DNA from: Cinclus cinclus
Taxonomy: Eukaryota > Chordata > Aves > Passeriformes > Cinclidae
Assembly (NCBI RefSeq): GCF_963662255.1
Contig: NC_085046.1
Span: 17,830,809 to 17,894,808 of the forward strand
Length of the DNA stretch: 64,000 nt
Reading direction: 5' to 3'
Each line of letters opens with the position of its first letter. Position 1 is the stretch's first letter. The translations under genes were made by a program, and so were the position numbers. Positions 11,561 to 24,560 of this stretch are shown in pieces. A model generated the notes under the pieces. That model was not told the DNA's origin. It was given only the letters and a program-made list of their open reading frames with translations, and did not search any database.

Positions 11561-12320
11561 TCGTTCAAAAGAAACTTGCATTGAAGTCTTTAAATACATG
11601 CTATTAATAAAATAAACCTATTAAGTGGTGTGATGGTAGGTATTTACAGCTCACACAGGGGAACAAGTCACCTTCTCTTTGTTGCTTTGTCTGATACAGA
11701 ATACCACATTGTGAAATTGGCAGCCAAATCTCATTTAGCCACGTGTATCCGTGTCAATACCAGAAGCTTCATCCGGCAAATGTGAAAGCAGCTTGGCTCA
11801 GATGAGAAGTTTTGGAGCAGAGTTGGACTGCACCTCTGGAGAAAGTTACTCAAGTGTTTGTAAGGTCAGGTCCTGAAAATGTCAGAAAATCCATGTGCAT
11901 GAAACTCATGTGCAAACCTTTGAACTGAAACCAAAAATCATCAGTGAGGAAGATGTAGCCATGGCTGCATCTGCTCTGAACTACAAATGCATATAACTTT
12001 TATCACATTTTATGCATACACTTATTCCATGTGTTGCTAAAATTTGTTATTTAAAAATCCTTATGAGTAATATCTTAATATGTACTTACAGAATTTAATC
12101 TTCAAAACTAAGCTAGATGCTAGGCATGGAATTAATTTTCACAGTTGCGACCTCCCATTTATCTAATATCAAAATGATCAAAACGTACATTTTCATGGTA
12201 ATTTTAGTTAAAATCCGGACTTAGGAAGGAAATGATGTTGCAGATATCCCTTTTCCTCATAGAGGTAAACCCATATTTAATATATCCCAGACTATGATTC
12301 TGGTATTGACTAGAAGCAAC
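11561..12320. other. Non-coding stretch, nothing recognised
   Basis: AT-rich unique sequence with no long frame and no named repeat. Confidence 0.65.
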
Positions 12321-12670
12321 ATTTGAGGTGTAGTATTGAAGAATGTGGTGATGCACACAGCGGTGCTGGAGACAGTGAACTTTCTGTGTCGGGGAGGAGG
12401 GGACACTCAGCGCAGAGCTGGCTGCGACAGGTCTCCATCAGAAGGGCTGCAGAGCTCTCGGAGCATGTCAGGATTCAGCAGTGCTGTGCTCATCTGCCTG
12501 TGAGCCCTGCTCAGGCAGCAGACTCGTTGTCTCCAGCAAGGAGGCATTCCCCACCTAAGCTGATCTGTATGGTGTGTCTGCCTGTTTATCTCGTGCATAT
12601 ATTGGAATAAAAGAGTCGCTCCTGCACCTTCCATTCAGAATACTTGAGTGCTCATCTTCCATTCAGTAAC
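12321..12670. other. Unassigned GC-elevated block with AATAAA
   Basis: The block is richer in GC and CpG than its flanks, ends with AATAAA at 12606-12611, and then carries an 11-base direct repeat CTTCCATTCAG at 12628 and 12656. A plus frame of 95 codons (12323-12610) and a minus frame of 75 codons overlap. The layout could be an old LTR or the 3' end of a transcript, but no terminal structure or homology is recognised. Confidence 0.15.
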
Positions 12671-15600
12671 AGAAGAGATTGGATCACTCATCTCAGTAAC
12701 ATTGCCAGGATGGCGATCGTAAACATCTGTAAACAGAACACTGAAACTGTAATCTTTGGTCGTTTTCATTGTGCCAGACTCTAATAATCATTAAGGCATG
12801 TAAAAAATATAGAGATATATGATCTATATGAAAGGTCAGTTGCAGAGTTATTTTAAATTCATTGAATTGCTTTCAGCAGACATATCTCTATGTAGCATAA
12901 TCACTTGGCCATTTTCAGCAAAACATGCCTAAATTCATCATGCATGGAAACAGAGCTGGAGGAAGAGGAAATGAACAATTTTCTAATTTATGCAATTTAA
13001 GAGAAATATGGGGGGATCTTTAATGACCATTATCTGATGAAATACAAATTATCTGTACCTACCAAGCTGCAAAAGCCTGTTGAAGATGGCAGAAATGCTG
13101 TTTTAAAAGGCCTCTGTAGTCTTGTGAGATTAGTTTTGTTATAAATCTGCTTGTGTGCCATTGAACCAGATATTGTGATTTGTAAAAGAGCATAAATACC
13201 ACTTTTATCATTAATATCATCATTCTTTTTGATGTGTTTTTGCTTGATGATTTTGGCATAATATTTTAACATGCTCTAGAAAATCCTGAGTTAAAAAATG
13301 AAAGAATTTCAGAAAATAATCTGTCTTAAAGTCACTTGAAAATTTAATTGAGAGTGATTTTAACATTACAATTTTGTCTATTATCTTAATTTTTAAAAAA
13401 AGGTAGAAGATTTCCAAATACACCGACAGACTCATGCACATTTGTGGGAGTTTTTTAAGGGGTGGGGGTTGGGTTTTTTTGTTTGGTTGGGTTTATTGGG
13501 GGTTCTTTTTTTTTTAATAAACTACAAGAAAGGAAAAAGGTTAAACCTCTGAGACTCTGGAAATGCCAATCACATGAGGAAAGCAACTGTTGAAGGGCTT
13601 CAAGTGTTAGCAGAATTTTCTAAAGCTAGTTAATGTGGTAATGACAAGAGTAGGAAGGGCAGTAAGATGTAGAAATATGCTGCACACAATCAAGTGTTCT
13701 TTATATTTTGTATTTACTTTTGGGTAAGTAGTTGTGGAAGCTGAACCAATGTACAGTGTATGAGCAGAGAGTGTGAAAATACAGAAAAAGCTAATGGTCC
13801 TACAGATGGCTGTGTGGAAAACTGAAAATGCTGGATTGTTCTCTTTTGAAAAACTACAACAAGTAATGCTGGATCATTAGGAGTCTCTTCAGTAGCAACT
13901 GGGATGCGTTACAGTGGATGTTTATTAATACACCATTTTTCATGAAGTAAAATTTAAAATATTTGCAATAATGATTTGGAGACAGTAAATAATTGCAAAA
14001 CAAACCTGTGGAAATCTAGAAAGGCTTTTTGTAAGGAAAGAAAAGTGAGAAAGGAGAAGGGGAAGGGAATCACTTTAGACCTTTCAGGCCTAGAGGGTTC
14101 CTGGGCAGATGAAATGGTGAGTTTTAACATGTTGTCTGACTATTCTTGGGTTTATTATTAGGGCCTTAGATCACAGCCTCCAGGAGAAGGAGGTGGACTT
14201 TGGTACTTTTGTCAGAATGTGTTGCTGTGCACAGCCTGTATTTCCTTTTCCTGAGAGGGTTATGCTGTGTGTGAGGGACAGTGTTCTGCACAGCCATTGA
14301 GATGTCTGAATGGAAGATCCCTTCCCCCAGGGGTGGCACATCTCTCTAAATGTTCTGGTCAGGGGCATTTTGATCATAATGTATTACACTTCGGAGGTGT
14401 GACCTCTTCTGTTTTTTTTTTTTTTTATTATATAGCACATGTGATTCTGTATTTAGGGGCAATTTTTAATCTTATTCACACTTACTGAATTTCATGCATG
14501 TGGAAAAGGAGAGAGAATTAGCTTGTGTATGCTTCTGAAATAACTGTTAGTATAATCTAACATTAGTTATAATGAAGTCCTTCTGAAGTTGCTCATGGCA
14601 AGGACAATGGCAAAAAAGGAAAGTAGTTCCTCATAACACTCTTGCTCTGTCTTACTTTCTATGGACCACCTTAGCTATATTAAATGTCTAAACAACAATC
14701 TTTGTATAGTGTATTCATATTTTAGACATCTATCATGTTTGTATTTTACCTTTCGTTTCCTTGGCAGATGATGCTATAGGGAATTAAGATAAAGTGCAAT
14801 CATCTCTTCAGTTTCTTTCCTATAGCCATATTGTATATTTTACTCGCAGACCCCACAGTGTTCTGCAGGAGATTATCCAAGAAATGATAAATCCTCAGTA
14901 GGAGCCATCAAAGCATCATTGCTGGTTTGTAGCTGCCAAGAAGACCCTCACATCTCTTTCACTGTCACTGCATTATTGATTAGCTTGTGAAATACTGAAG
15001 CTCTATTGATTGCAAATATTTAGGGATGAAAAGGGAAACATTGTCCTCAAAGGTATTTGCACTCCTCTCTCCTCTGTTAGAGATCTTTCTTCCCTTGTAT
15101 TTCTCTGTCTGTCTTCTTACCTTTATGTACAGGAGGCTGATATGTTCATCCCAGGGCACTGGGAAGGTGGGCAAACAGCTGCCTCACCCTGCTGGGGCCA
15201 GCAGCCACCAAAAACCTGTAAAAGGAAACTGAAGGACAGTGCTTACATAAGGACTGCTTGTTTGCTTTTGTACACACATGCATTTTGACAGAATTTATAG
15301 GAAGCAAAACCCATTTACTGTTTGTCTATCTTTTCATTAATTTGTATTAAAAATTATCTGGATGATCCATGCCGTGAGGCCTGAAGCAGTCCTGCCTAAG
15401 ATAGCCCATAACTGGCTGATGTTCTAGTCCCATCAGACAACAGTGCTGCTGAAATCCCAGCACATTCTATCTGTAGACTCATGGGTTCTCCTAATCCACT
15501 TGCAGGAATCCTGTGCAGACAAGCTAAAATACAAGACCCGAGAAAAATCTTAGCTTGTCGATCCTTTCAGGTGGGAGATGAAAAGGGACTTTGCAAAGGC

Positions 15601-17016
15601 AGAGCAGTAAAATACACAACAAAATAATTTCCTGCAAATTCAGCAAGTTAGTTCTTGCTGTCCCTTCTGCAGGAAGTCCCTGCTTAGGAGGGACGTTGTC
15701 ACATGCAGGTGGTTTCTGCCTGGTCAGTGTACAGTTAGTTCTCTGCCTGGTACTTGAGCTGAAATCATTAACATGTGTCTTGTGTGTTACCTGAAGGAAA
15801 GGCGAGTTCATGGGTTATTGCTGCCCATTTTTTCTCTTTGCTCCTGCACTTCCCTGTTTCGATTACAAATCCCCCTCCAGGCACAAAGCAAGCTGGACAC
15901 CTACAGCGCAGCTAAAGAGTTATTTGCTCCCTAGGTGGACACTAATGAATGACTGCAGTGCTGCCCTGAGTGAGGGGGTCCCCACTATTAAAGTTTAATA
16001 GAAAGATCTGAGAAACTGGGGGCTAAGAAGAGGAGGAGGGGACAGGAGGCTGTGAGTAACTCTCCAAGTGCCTTCTCTCTTCCTTTGCTGTAGTGGAGAT
16101 TATATTATCCTTTAGGACAGGAGAAATAGGACACAGGTCAGTTCCCTCTGTGCTCTCCTTTTGCCTGAAGTCTCACTGAAAGCTATTGAAGCTGCAAAAA
16201 TATGGTGGTTCCTTTCCACTGTAAAATCTCTGAAAGCAGCAGGAATATGGCCTGACTCAAAAATTATCTAATTCAAGTTGACTTTCATTTTTCTGATTTT
16301 TTTTTAACCTTTCATTTCCTTCATGCTCTACATTGTCCTCCTTTGTTTCTCCCTAATCTATTTTTTTTTTATTCTCCCTACTCTAATCTTCTTCTACCTC
16401 ATAGTTTCCAGGACTTCAGATTAGGATAGGTGTGTTTAATTTGAGAGTTTAAAGGTGATTGATTTGGGGTTTTTAAAAATTATTCTTTAAATATTACAGC
16501 ACCTCCGAATGCCCATCTGTGCTAAGTGATGATAAACTATCATAGAACAGCAGAAGTACATTGTCCATTATTTCAACTAATGTAAATATAAACTTCCTCA
16601 GTTTTTCTCTCCCCCACTGAATTGGAGCAGACTCATGTCTAGTTACAGTTTTGCTTTTAGTTTTTGAGGCCCCATTATTGTGAAACTTATCCATGTTTGA
16701 GACCATATAAAGGAAAGGATTTTCTTATAATGTATATATAGAGATTTATCCTTTAGTTTCTCTCTGCTGTAAATTACTAAGAATATTCTGAGTATCTCTT
16801 ACATAGTAGTTATAAGGAACAAGACAAATCTCTTGTATACCATTCTTACTGCAACTTCAGGAAGGAGGTTTTTTTACTGCAGGTTCAGACCACCGATAGG
16901 TTCAGTATCCTGAAGTCCTATGGGATGTTGCTCACATTGTAAGAGACAGCTAGGGGACAGCAGTGGAAGAAACTTCCTTGCACCCGAGGTATTTGAGAGA
17001 GTCAGAATTTGGCTGG
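12671..17016. other. AT-rich non-coding stretch
   Basis: No gene recognised. It includes a G/T-rich low-complexity patch at about 13449-13517, a short T run at 14411-14426 and T-rich patches near 16295-16370. All open frames are under 100 codons and mutually overlapping. Confidence 0.65.
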
Positions 17017-17063
17017 AGATAACGATAGGGATTGATAGATAACGATAGATAACGATAGGGATT
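17017..17063. repeat. Short GATA-type tandem repeat
   Basis: GATAACGATAGGGATT occurs twice, separated by further GATAGATAACGAT units, forming a small array of GATA/AACGAT variants. It also creates several potential GATA-factor sites in tandem. Confidence 0.85.
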
Positions 17064-20000
17064 CAAACTTGGTTTCAGAATGGGGTATCATAACCTCCCT
17101 CCCTTTTGGTAATAGAGTGACAGAATTAGAAACCTTTGTTGTTATTTTGCTAGCTGAAAATAAATGTAGCTGAAGAAACTAAAATATATTGGCTTTTCCA
17201 TGGTTCCTTGAACCCTCTGTGCCATCTGTCTCACACAGCTCTTCTAGAAGTCAATGCAAGAACTCTCTGAACCTGTAAACACATCCTGAAAAGAGCACTG
17301 ATACCAGAATTTGATTTATTATTTACTGTTTGAAAAGTGGTGTTGCCAATACAACCTGTCAGCACAAGTTTCTTAAGCCTGCAGCCTGGCCAAACATGTT
17401 GGATTCCTTTTGGGAAATATCTGGACTGCATCCACAAAACTTACCTGTGTTTTCCTTTCTCACTGCCTTTCCTTCAGATATTCTGGCTGAATTATAGCAC
17501 TGAGGCAGATGTAAACTTGACCAGTGTGATGACCTGCAAAATAACTTAGAACTGGTATTTTCTGGTGAGACTACCAAGGAGGTGTGCTTTCCTCAGCATT
17601 GTAAGGATACCAAATTTGTGCTCTTCTCAATTCTCAACAAACTATGGGTTTGGGTCTACTCTAAAATTTGCCCCTTATTTTTTCTCCTGAAATTTAACCT
17701 GTTTAATAAAGTACTTTTACACCATGCTAGTAATTTTATTTACTTGAAGGTAACATATGCTTTCATATTACTCTGAATACAGATGCTTTCCTGAACTGAG
17801 GCCTATGCTGAGAATTTAAATGTGAATTCTGGACTTCAGAAAATGGTAAAACAGGTTGGTGCTTCTGAAAACACCGGCTGGAAATTCCTGTGCTTTCATG
17901 TGTGTTATTGCAGAGACAACGTTAAAGTTCAGTTGCATAAGACTCATTCTTATTTTCATAATATTCGCTATTATTTTAGGAACTCTTAGGCATTCCTAGA
18001 GTAGTTCAAAAAACCTGCAAGGACAGGAAAGCTCTCCCTTTCTTACTATGATAATAAGAAGTGTTTGAGATAAATAAATGCTATGTGAGAAGCATCATTA
18101 TTACTCTTCCTATTTCTTATGCCAGTAAAATGTTCTTCTTTTCACTTTAGACTGTACATGGGGTTTTTTGTCTGCTTTTTTTCCCCTTGTTTTGGTTGTG
18201 TGTGTGTTTGAGTGTGTGTGTAAACTATTGAACTGACTGCTACAATGATTGCACTCTTTTCAGTAGTCAGTCACTAGAACAGCCGGATTGCAGGGAAGGG
18301 CAAAATAAAATTCCCCTTACAGTATGTAAGCTGAGATCTGAAGATCAGTTCTGAATGCAGCCCTCTCTGTTTGGCTTGAGGTTTGTTTTTGTTTTGTTTA
18401 TTTTTGTCATTGTGGGGTTTGGGGTTTTGGTGTATTTCAAATTACTGCTAATAGCAATGGCTGTTCTAATTTTGTCACAAGTCACTTTTTGTCTCTCCTG
18501 AACATAAGTGTTCAAACATGTGTTTCGATCTAGAACCAGGCAGCCTGTGCCGTTTCCTTTTGGCAAACATGGAGGTTGGGAGTATGGTTGACTCAGTTTA
18601 CCCAACATTCTGCACTTGACAGTAACCCAAGATTGCTGGATATTCTCACCTAGTCATCTTTTATGTGACTTGTACCAGAAGAGAAGCCAGAGCTAAGTGA
18701 ACTAGATAAGTTCACTAGTGTTTATCAGTAAAATACTATTATTCAGTCTTGCTCTTTGCCTTTAGGGTAAGTTGAACAGATTTGGAGGGATGTCCTCTCA
18801 CTTATAACATTTTCCTGATTTTATTAACAGGCCCAAGAATAGAAGTGTTTAGTTGATAAAGTCCTTAAAGAAATATAAGCCATCTTTGTATCTGGAAAGC
18901 AGCAAATTTGTCTAGAAACAAATGGAAAAACCCTCATACAAATGCATTTTACTGGGAGAATAAAAGAACAGAAGTCTTGCAACTGGTCAAGAAAAACTGT
19001 CAATACCTGCTTCTTCCAACCTTTTGAATCCTTCTTCAGGAGTAATGTTTTCCATGGTTTGATGCTTGCAGCTCCATGAAGAAAAATCTTTTGTGATGGA
19101 AATCTTGTTCTCTGCCCATAATAACTCTAATAGCAATGTTGAATTGCATTATCTGCCCATTTATCTTAATGTCCCAGTTCTCATAAGGATTAGAATAGTA
19201 TGTTTCTGAGGAAAACACAAGAAATCTTTGGATAGTAACCTAGAGATTTCTGTTGCAAAGTAAGGAATCAGAAATGCATTTGGGCATCTGAGTAGCTGTT
19301 GCACTTTTTTTTTTTTGTGACTATAGATTTTTGTAGTTTGTGCAGAATTGTAACTTGAGAGCTGACAAATAGCTAACCAAAAATGATACAGGATGATAAA
19401 TAAAGTAGGCACATGTGCTTGTTGGGGGAAAATGGTCCTTTCCTGTGTAGAAATTATAGAAATAGAGTAATTCTGCTATATAAGTGGATTCTTTTGTTTC
19501 TGCTATGTCCTGTGGAATTGATTATAGGAACTGTTCTGGGTGAATTCTAGATTTTTTTTTTTCTGAACAGCAGATGAATATATGGTATGTTTATAAATCT
19601 TGTAAACAATACCAGTTTCACCCTCTGTCCTGCAGTAACTTTCTCTGACATTTAAGAAAGAAAGACTACATCTGAAGAAGGTCACAGATGTCATAGCAAT
19701 AAACATTTAAGTACACAGATTTAAAAACAACAAAACAAAGTTATTATATAAAATATAAATTAGTCCACATTATATAGTGTTCTATTTTAATACATTAATA
19801 TACAATATATTTTTACACATTTGTGTTTTTATAAAAATTGAAACAATGATATGAAACATAGTTAATGCAATAATAGTATTTAGATTGTATACACTAAATA
19901 TTGCAAAGTACTAAGCATCTCCAGAGATAATCCACAAGAAATAGAATATCAAGGAGCAGAGCTGTCCAGAAATAAAGAACAAAACCCTGATAGGAAGGGT

Positions 20001-21760
20001 GATTATTCTGAAGTAGCAGCCCTTTCTAGTATCTGAATGCCTTAAACAGTACCTGGGCTCTTCCTTTCTACTAAAGATGCAGTCAGACACCTTCTTCCAA
20101 GAGTAGATGGTAAATCTGGTAAATCTTTTCCATTGGCAGAGCAGTGATTGATAATGTTGCCCTCTAGTACGATGCCTCACTGCTCAGTGCTTCCACAGTC
20201 ACCCAAGTCATCTATGTTTGGATCTTTTGCTCATCTGTGTGTTTCAAGCTTGAAGGGGTAATACTCACAGCTGTGTACGTTCTTTTTATTTGCTTTTTTA
20301 CACTGTGAGACTTTAAATGTGAGACTCTGAGACTGAGTGAGGAAGACTGCTGAGAAGAAATGTGCAAGTGACTGTGTTGCCTCACCTACAGCACTCTTCT
20401 CACGGTCCCAGTGCATGAACAGACAGCCTTGGTTTTCTAACACCAGGTCAGACAGCTCAGACTTAGAGTTTGTGTTCAATATCAGCATAGAGAAGACCCT
20501 TTTGGGATGTAGCCTCTAGACTGGGAGTTTTAAAATGGCTTAATGAGTTCATTAAAACTCATGTGAATATTCATGTGCATGAAGTGAAACATTTCAGGGC
20601 CCAAAATCTACACACAATCTACAGGTTTGTGGATCTGTGGGCTAGGCCTTTAGTCAGACTGAAATCTTGCTCATTCCACTAAATACCCTTTGGCTTGTGC
20701 ATAAAATCACAGGACTTTTGCTTATCCTCCTACACAAAGCACTCAGAAGTGATCCAGCCCGTGAACTGATTCTTCTGACCCTGAGAACAGCAGATATCTG
20801 GTTAGGAAAATATGCAGCAGCAGGCATGGTGTTCCCAAAAACCATCTATAAAATAATTATTTCAATTACTCTTCAGGGCTTGCATATCTTGTCTTTCTCT
20901 TACGGGTTTTAACGTGTCAGTCAGTAAGGTTACCAAAAATACACAATAAAAGAAAATTGAGCCATCCTGAGATAATGCTGGGAATTATGTAGGTCTTTTC
21001 AAAGTATTGGAAAAACTGGAAAGGTTGAGCTGTGATCAGTAAATGATCAGTCTAAGGTTACTCATTGGGATGAGGAATGAAGTCAAACAGTGTTGATGAG
21101 CAAGGTATTGTGCAAAATGTGAGACTCTCTGTTTTCAGGAGTGATCTGGGACTTCTTCGTTGTGGATGGGTGGATACAAGGAGACGAGCAGCACTGCTTG
21201 GAGAGCAGTCAGTGCCTGTCCTGGTGCTGTGAGCTCCATGTGCCTGCTCCACTCCAAGGGCTTCTAATGGGCAAAAGAGCCATCAGGCATGGCTTCAGGT
21301 AGGCATAGGGACAACGTGAAGCCAACGATATTTTAAGAGTTTAAAGAGATTCAAACCGTATAATTCTGTGAAAGCAAAGGGGAAATAGCTGCTCAGCTTC
21401 AGATGTGAAACTTTGCACTTGCAGAGCCGTAGGTGTAGATTTACTGAAAGGCACTCTGGGAAGAAGATGTTGATAAAATAATAAATAGGAATGTTAGCTT
21501 TTCTTCACAGGTAGTTCCAGTACTTAGAATAGTAAATAGACTTACCCTACACACACAGAGGACTGCTGCCTGTTTTAGACAGACTAACTGCTCCCTGAGG
21601 TCACTTAAAATTGCCTTCTAAATATCTTAATAGGGGAATTTTGCCACGATATTTGGAAATTATATTTTGGTTTGCATACATAACTCATCAGTTATCAGCA
21701 TCCAAGAAGAAGCAGTTTTAAGTCTGATATATGAATTTATTCCCTAAAGTAAAGAGCATT
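17064..21760. other. AT-rich non-coding stretch upstream of the CpG islands
   Basis: Unique-looking AT-rich DNA with no recognised gene or repeat. A T/G-rich patch lies at about 18380-18432 and AT-rich sequence at 19700-19900. Open frames are at most 95 codons with no recognisable features. Confidence 0.65.
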
Positions 21761-22001
21761 GCTGCGAACCATGATTTTGGGAATGAGTTTCTCGTTGGGT
21801 AGGAGAAGAAAGCCGCCGTTTTCGCTGTCTCCTCAGTGTAATTTTGGCGTGTCGCGAGGCTCGCGGTTTAGGATTCCGGGCTCAGAGGGTCTGTGGTGGC
21901 CGCCGGTGGTCAGGGCAGGAGCGGGGAGGCGGCGGGGACGCGGCGGGCGCGGTGTCGCAGCATTTGGATAGCAGGGCGGAAGGACCAACAGCGCGGTCTC
22001 T

Positions 22002-22002
<1 letters not shown>

Positions 22003-22014
<12 letters not shown>
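22003..22014 (+). promoter_or_regulatory. Pol III A box of tRNA-Asn
   Basis: TGGCGCAATCGG, the internal TFIIIC-binding A box in the D-arm; matches the tRNA A-box consensus well. Confidence 0.9.
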
Positions 22015-22047
<33 letters not shown>

Positions 22048-22052
<5 letters not shown>

Positions 22053-22058
22053 GAGCCC
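22048..22058 (+). promoter_or_regulatory. Pol III B box of tRNA-Asn
   Basis: GGTTCGAGCCC in the T-arm matches the GGTTCGANNCC consensus exactly, 34 bases beyond the A box. Confidence 0.95.
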
Positions 22059-22077
22059 ACCCAGGGACGGCGTTCCC

Positions 22078-22081
22078 TTTT
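22078..22081 (+). terminator. Pol III terminator of tRNA-Asn
   Basis: Four consecutive T residues directly downstream of the mature 3' end, the minimal vertebrate Pol III stop. It is short, so some read-through is possible. Confidence 0.85.
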
Positions 22082-22980
22082 GGGCTCGGCGCCGCCCCCG
22101 CCGCCGGCCGTCGTTTTGTGCGAGTGCGCCGGGGGAGGATGTGAGATTATCGCCGGCGGCCCTGCAGGCGCCGCGTGTTGCCGGGCAGGGGGGCCCCCGG
22201 CGGGGAGCGCAGCGCGGCGGCCCCAGCCGCGACGGGGCCTTCCCTGAGCGCCGCCGCACAGCGCCTGCCCTGCCCACGGCGCCCCAGCCCCCGCGGGGCC
22301 GCACGGCCGCGCCCCGGCGCTCGAGGCCGAGGGGTGCGGGACACCCCAGACCCGCTCCTGCCTGCGGCGATGCGGTTACTGCGAGAGGTCCCCGAGCGCC
22401 GCCGGCTGCGGCGGCCGGCTCTGTCCTGAGACCGGCGGGGACCCGAGTGCCAGGGAGTTTCTGCACCCCGTGCTCCGGCGGCGGGAGGTGCGAAGGAAAG
22501 CGCGGTCTTCGAGCTGCTCCGGGATAACGAGCGATGCTGCCGGGCGAGTGCGATTTGCTCCGGGAGGCGCTCGCGGCGCTCCGGCACTCGAGCGATCGCC
22601 AGCGGACAGCCCGGGTGGGAGCCGAGACTCGGGGGCAAACGCCGCTTGCGAGGAGGATTATTGCGATCACCGGCGGGTGCGACTGCGGCCGGCGCTCCGC
22701 GGGCGCTGCCAAACGCGCAGACCGGCGGTCCCGTCTCGCCGCGGCGCACGGAGCCCGCTCAGCCCGGTGAAGCGAGGCGGGGGACGGGAGCCCGGCGGCA
22801 GAGCCGGCCGCGGAGCTCCCGCCCCGTCCCGGGGCCCGGCGGGCAGGACCGGCGGACAGGACCGGGACACCGCGGTGCCCTGCCGGTCCCTCCCCGCCCG
22901 AGGCGGGACGCGTTCCAGGCCCCTTCCCCGCTGGCAGACGGCGCGGCCGCTCCGGGCTCGCCCTGCCCGCGCGAAGCCGC

Positions 22981-22995
22981 TTTGCATAAATGAAT
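22981..22995. promoter_or_regulatory. POU-factor-like site at the island edge
   Basis: TTTGCATAAATGAAT overlaps a near-octamer (TTTGCATA) and a Pit-1/POU-type TGCATAAAT. It marks the abrupt switch from GC-rich island to AT-rich sequence. Binding is only inferred from the motif. Confidence 0.3.
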
Positions 22996-23110
22996 GTTAA
23001 AAGCAATTACTCTGGGAGCTTCGCCTAAACGTGTCAATTAGAAGTTGGCACCTTCGCCGTATCCGAGCCCGGAGCCGATTCCAACGAGCGCTCTGGTTGC
23101 GTGAAATCCG

Positions 23111-24560
23111 GCTGACTTCCAGCCCGACCTCTGCCAGCTCTGAGGAGATCTATTTACAGTTTAGAGAAAACAGGATCCGTATTAAAAATGCCCCTTCCCC
23201 GGCGAAGCTGTATTTCACAGATCTTTCTGTTCAACCCGCCTGGTTTGAATAAGGGATACAACCCTCTTAAAGGTCAGGCAGTGCCATTGATTTACCATCG
23301 ATGACAAGATACGGCCCTCGCTAGCCAAGATAGCAGAGAAAAGACATGTATTTAGAAACACCGAAAAATCTTTTGAAAGTAGTAAACCTTAAACCGTTGG
23401 TGTGATGGTATATTTTCCCCCTATCATCCATATAGTTTTCATTTCGGTAAAATATTTTGAAAAACTGGCAGCCGTGTGCTGAGCATCGGGGGAGGTGTAG
23501 CTATCTGCAGGACTCCCCCCCCCCCCCAACTACTACCGTTAGCCACGCTTAGCCCTTAAATACTTTCTGCTGATAGGGAGAATTTTATTTTAACTAAAGT
23601 TCAGGTAAATTCCCTCCTCGATATTTCCACGCTGTTTGCAGTGCAGGATGGATTCAGCCCAGTAGCACTGCATCCACTGCAGCCAGCAAAGTCTCGCAGG
23701 GGATGAAATCTAAAAATCTGCATTTGCCACTGCTTGTACCGTCGCGCTAGCAGGCAGGCATCAAGAGTTTACAGGAACCATCACCGACAAAAAAATTGAT
23801 CCTGTCAGTGTGAAACAGCAGTGTCTGGAAAACCAGTAACAATTTAGAAACTAAAATTAGCTGATAATACGTGGGGAAGGACAGGCGTTTCTGCTCCTAT
23901 AAAGAAGTCTTGCTCTCCTTAGCAAGTCACAGATGCGTTTTATAGGGGTGGATGGATATTGCTGACCACGGGGTTTGTTAAAGCTAATTCCAGTTGCTAC
24001 ACGTCGCTGTGCAAACGTGCACCGTCAAACCTGTTAAAATCGGTGCGGGGTGTGAGCATCCACACCGCGATCCTGCGACACATCTACGGGAGGAGGCTCA
24101 TCATGGGTTCGGTAATACAAAGCGACGTTTAGGCAGTGCTTGATAAACTCATTTTGTAGAAGTGGAAAGCTCGTGCATGGGAACTGCCTCATCCCATCTG
24201 CTCACTAACTAATTACAATTAAGGTTGTGGGGAACGGGAAACCTGATACATTTTTGGGATTAGACAGGGAATCGAAGCTTTCTTTGTATGAATTTTTTTT
24301 TTTCCAGAGGTCGGTGAAGCTTTCAGTTTTTAGCCATGGAAAAAGCTTCTCGTAGCTGTGTAATGTACCCAGACAAACCAGCCGGTTCTTGCCTTAATCC
24401 ATTTATCTATATGCAGTCTAGGATAAACGCTGTTCTTAATGTAATGGGGGACTGCACCGTCTGATGCTTTTAGGAAAAAGACTTGACGTATTCAAAGTGA
24501 CCTCTTAACCAACACCGGGATAAATTCCAAAGTATTTCCAACCGATATTCCAAGCAATTT
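23111..24560. other. Spacer between the two CpG islands
   Basis: Moderate GC, unique-looking sequence with no recognised exon. It has a C13 run at 23515-23527. Scattered CpG is retained, suggesting that the spacer is at least partly unmethylated in the germ line. No open frame over about 75 codons except at its edges. Confidence 0.6.
23515..23527. repeat. C13 homopolymer
   Basis: Thirteen consecutive C residues between GGACT and AACTACT. It is a likely sequencing-length uncertainty and a possible site of length polymorphism. Confidence 0.9.

Larger units (their letters stand above)
21996..22069 (+). tRNA. tRNA-Asn (anticodon GTT)
   Basis: The 74-base gene folds into a complete cloverleaf and decodes asparagine AAC/AAU codons in cytosolic translation. 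The acceptor stem is GTCTCTG (21996-22002) with CAGGGAC (22062-22068), including one T-G wobble; the discriminator base is G (22069). The D stem is GCGC (22005-22008) with GCGC (22018-22021). The anticodon stem TTCGG/CCGAA encloses loop CTGTTAA, with GTT at 22030-22032. No intron. The internal A box (22003-22014) and B box GGTTCGAGCCC (22048-22058) are intact, and a TTTT Pol III terminator follows nine bases downstream. The sequence agrees with the common vertebrate tRNA-Asn-GTT as I remember it. It is a single copy in this window, embedded in a CpG island, with no flanking signs of retroposition, so it is likely a functional gene. Confidence 0.98.
21780..23110. promoter_or_regulatory. CpG island 1 (contains tRNA-Asn)
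   Basis: CpG dinucleotides are dense and GC content is very high from about 21840 to 22985, tapering to 23110, in sharp contrast with the AT-rich flanks. It contains the tRNA-Asn gene near its left side. Several long open frames on both strands (up to 374 codons on minus) cover the same bases and are Arg/Ala/Pro/Gly-rich, which is expected where stop codons are rare. The size is larger than a lone tRNA needs, so a Pol II promoter may share the island, but no start site or splice donor stands out. Confidence 0.85.

Noticed and set aside
21844..23006. Long open frames in CpG island 1 (227 codons plus, 374 codons minus and several others)
   Set aside because: They overlap on both strands and in several frames, run across the tRNA-Asn gene, and are Arg/Ala/Pro/Gly-rich as GC-rich stop-poor DNA dictates. 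No family motif is visible.
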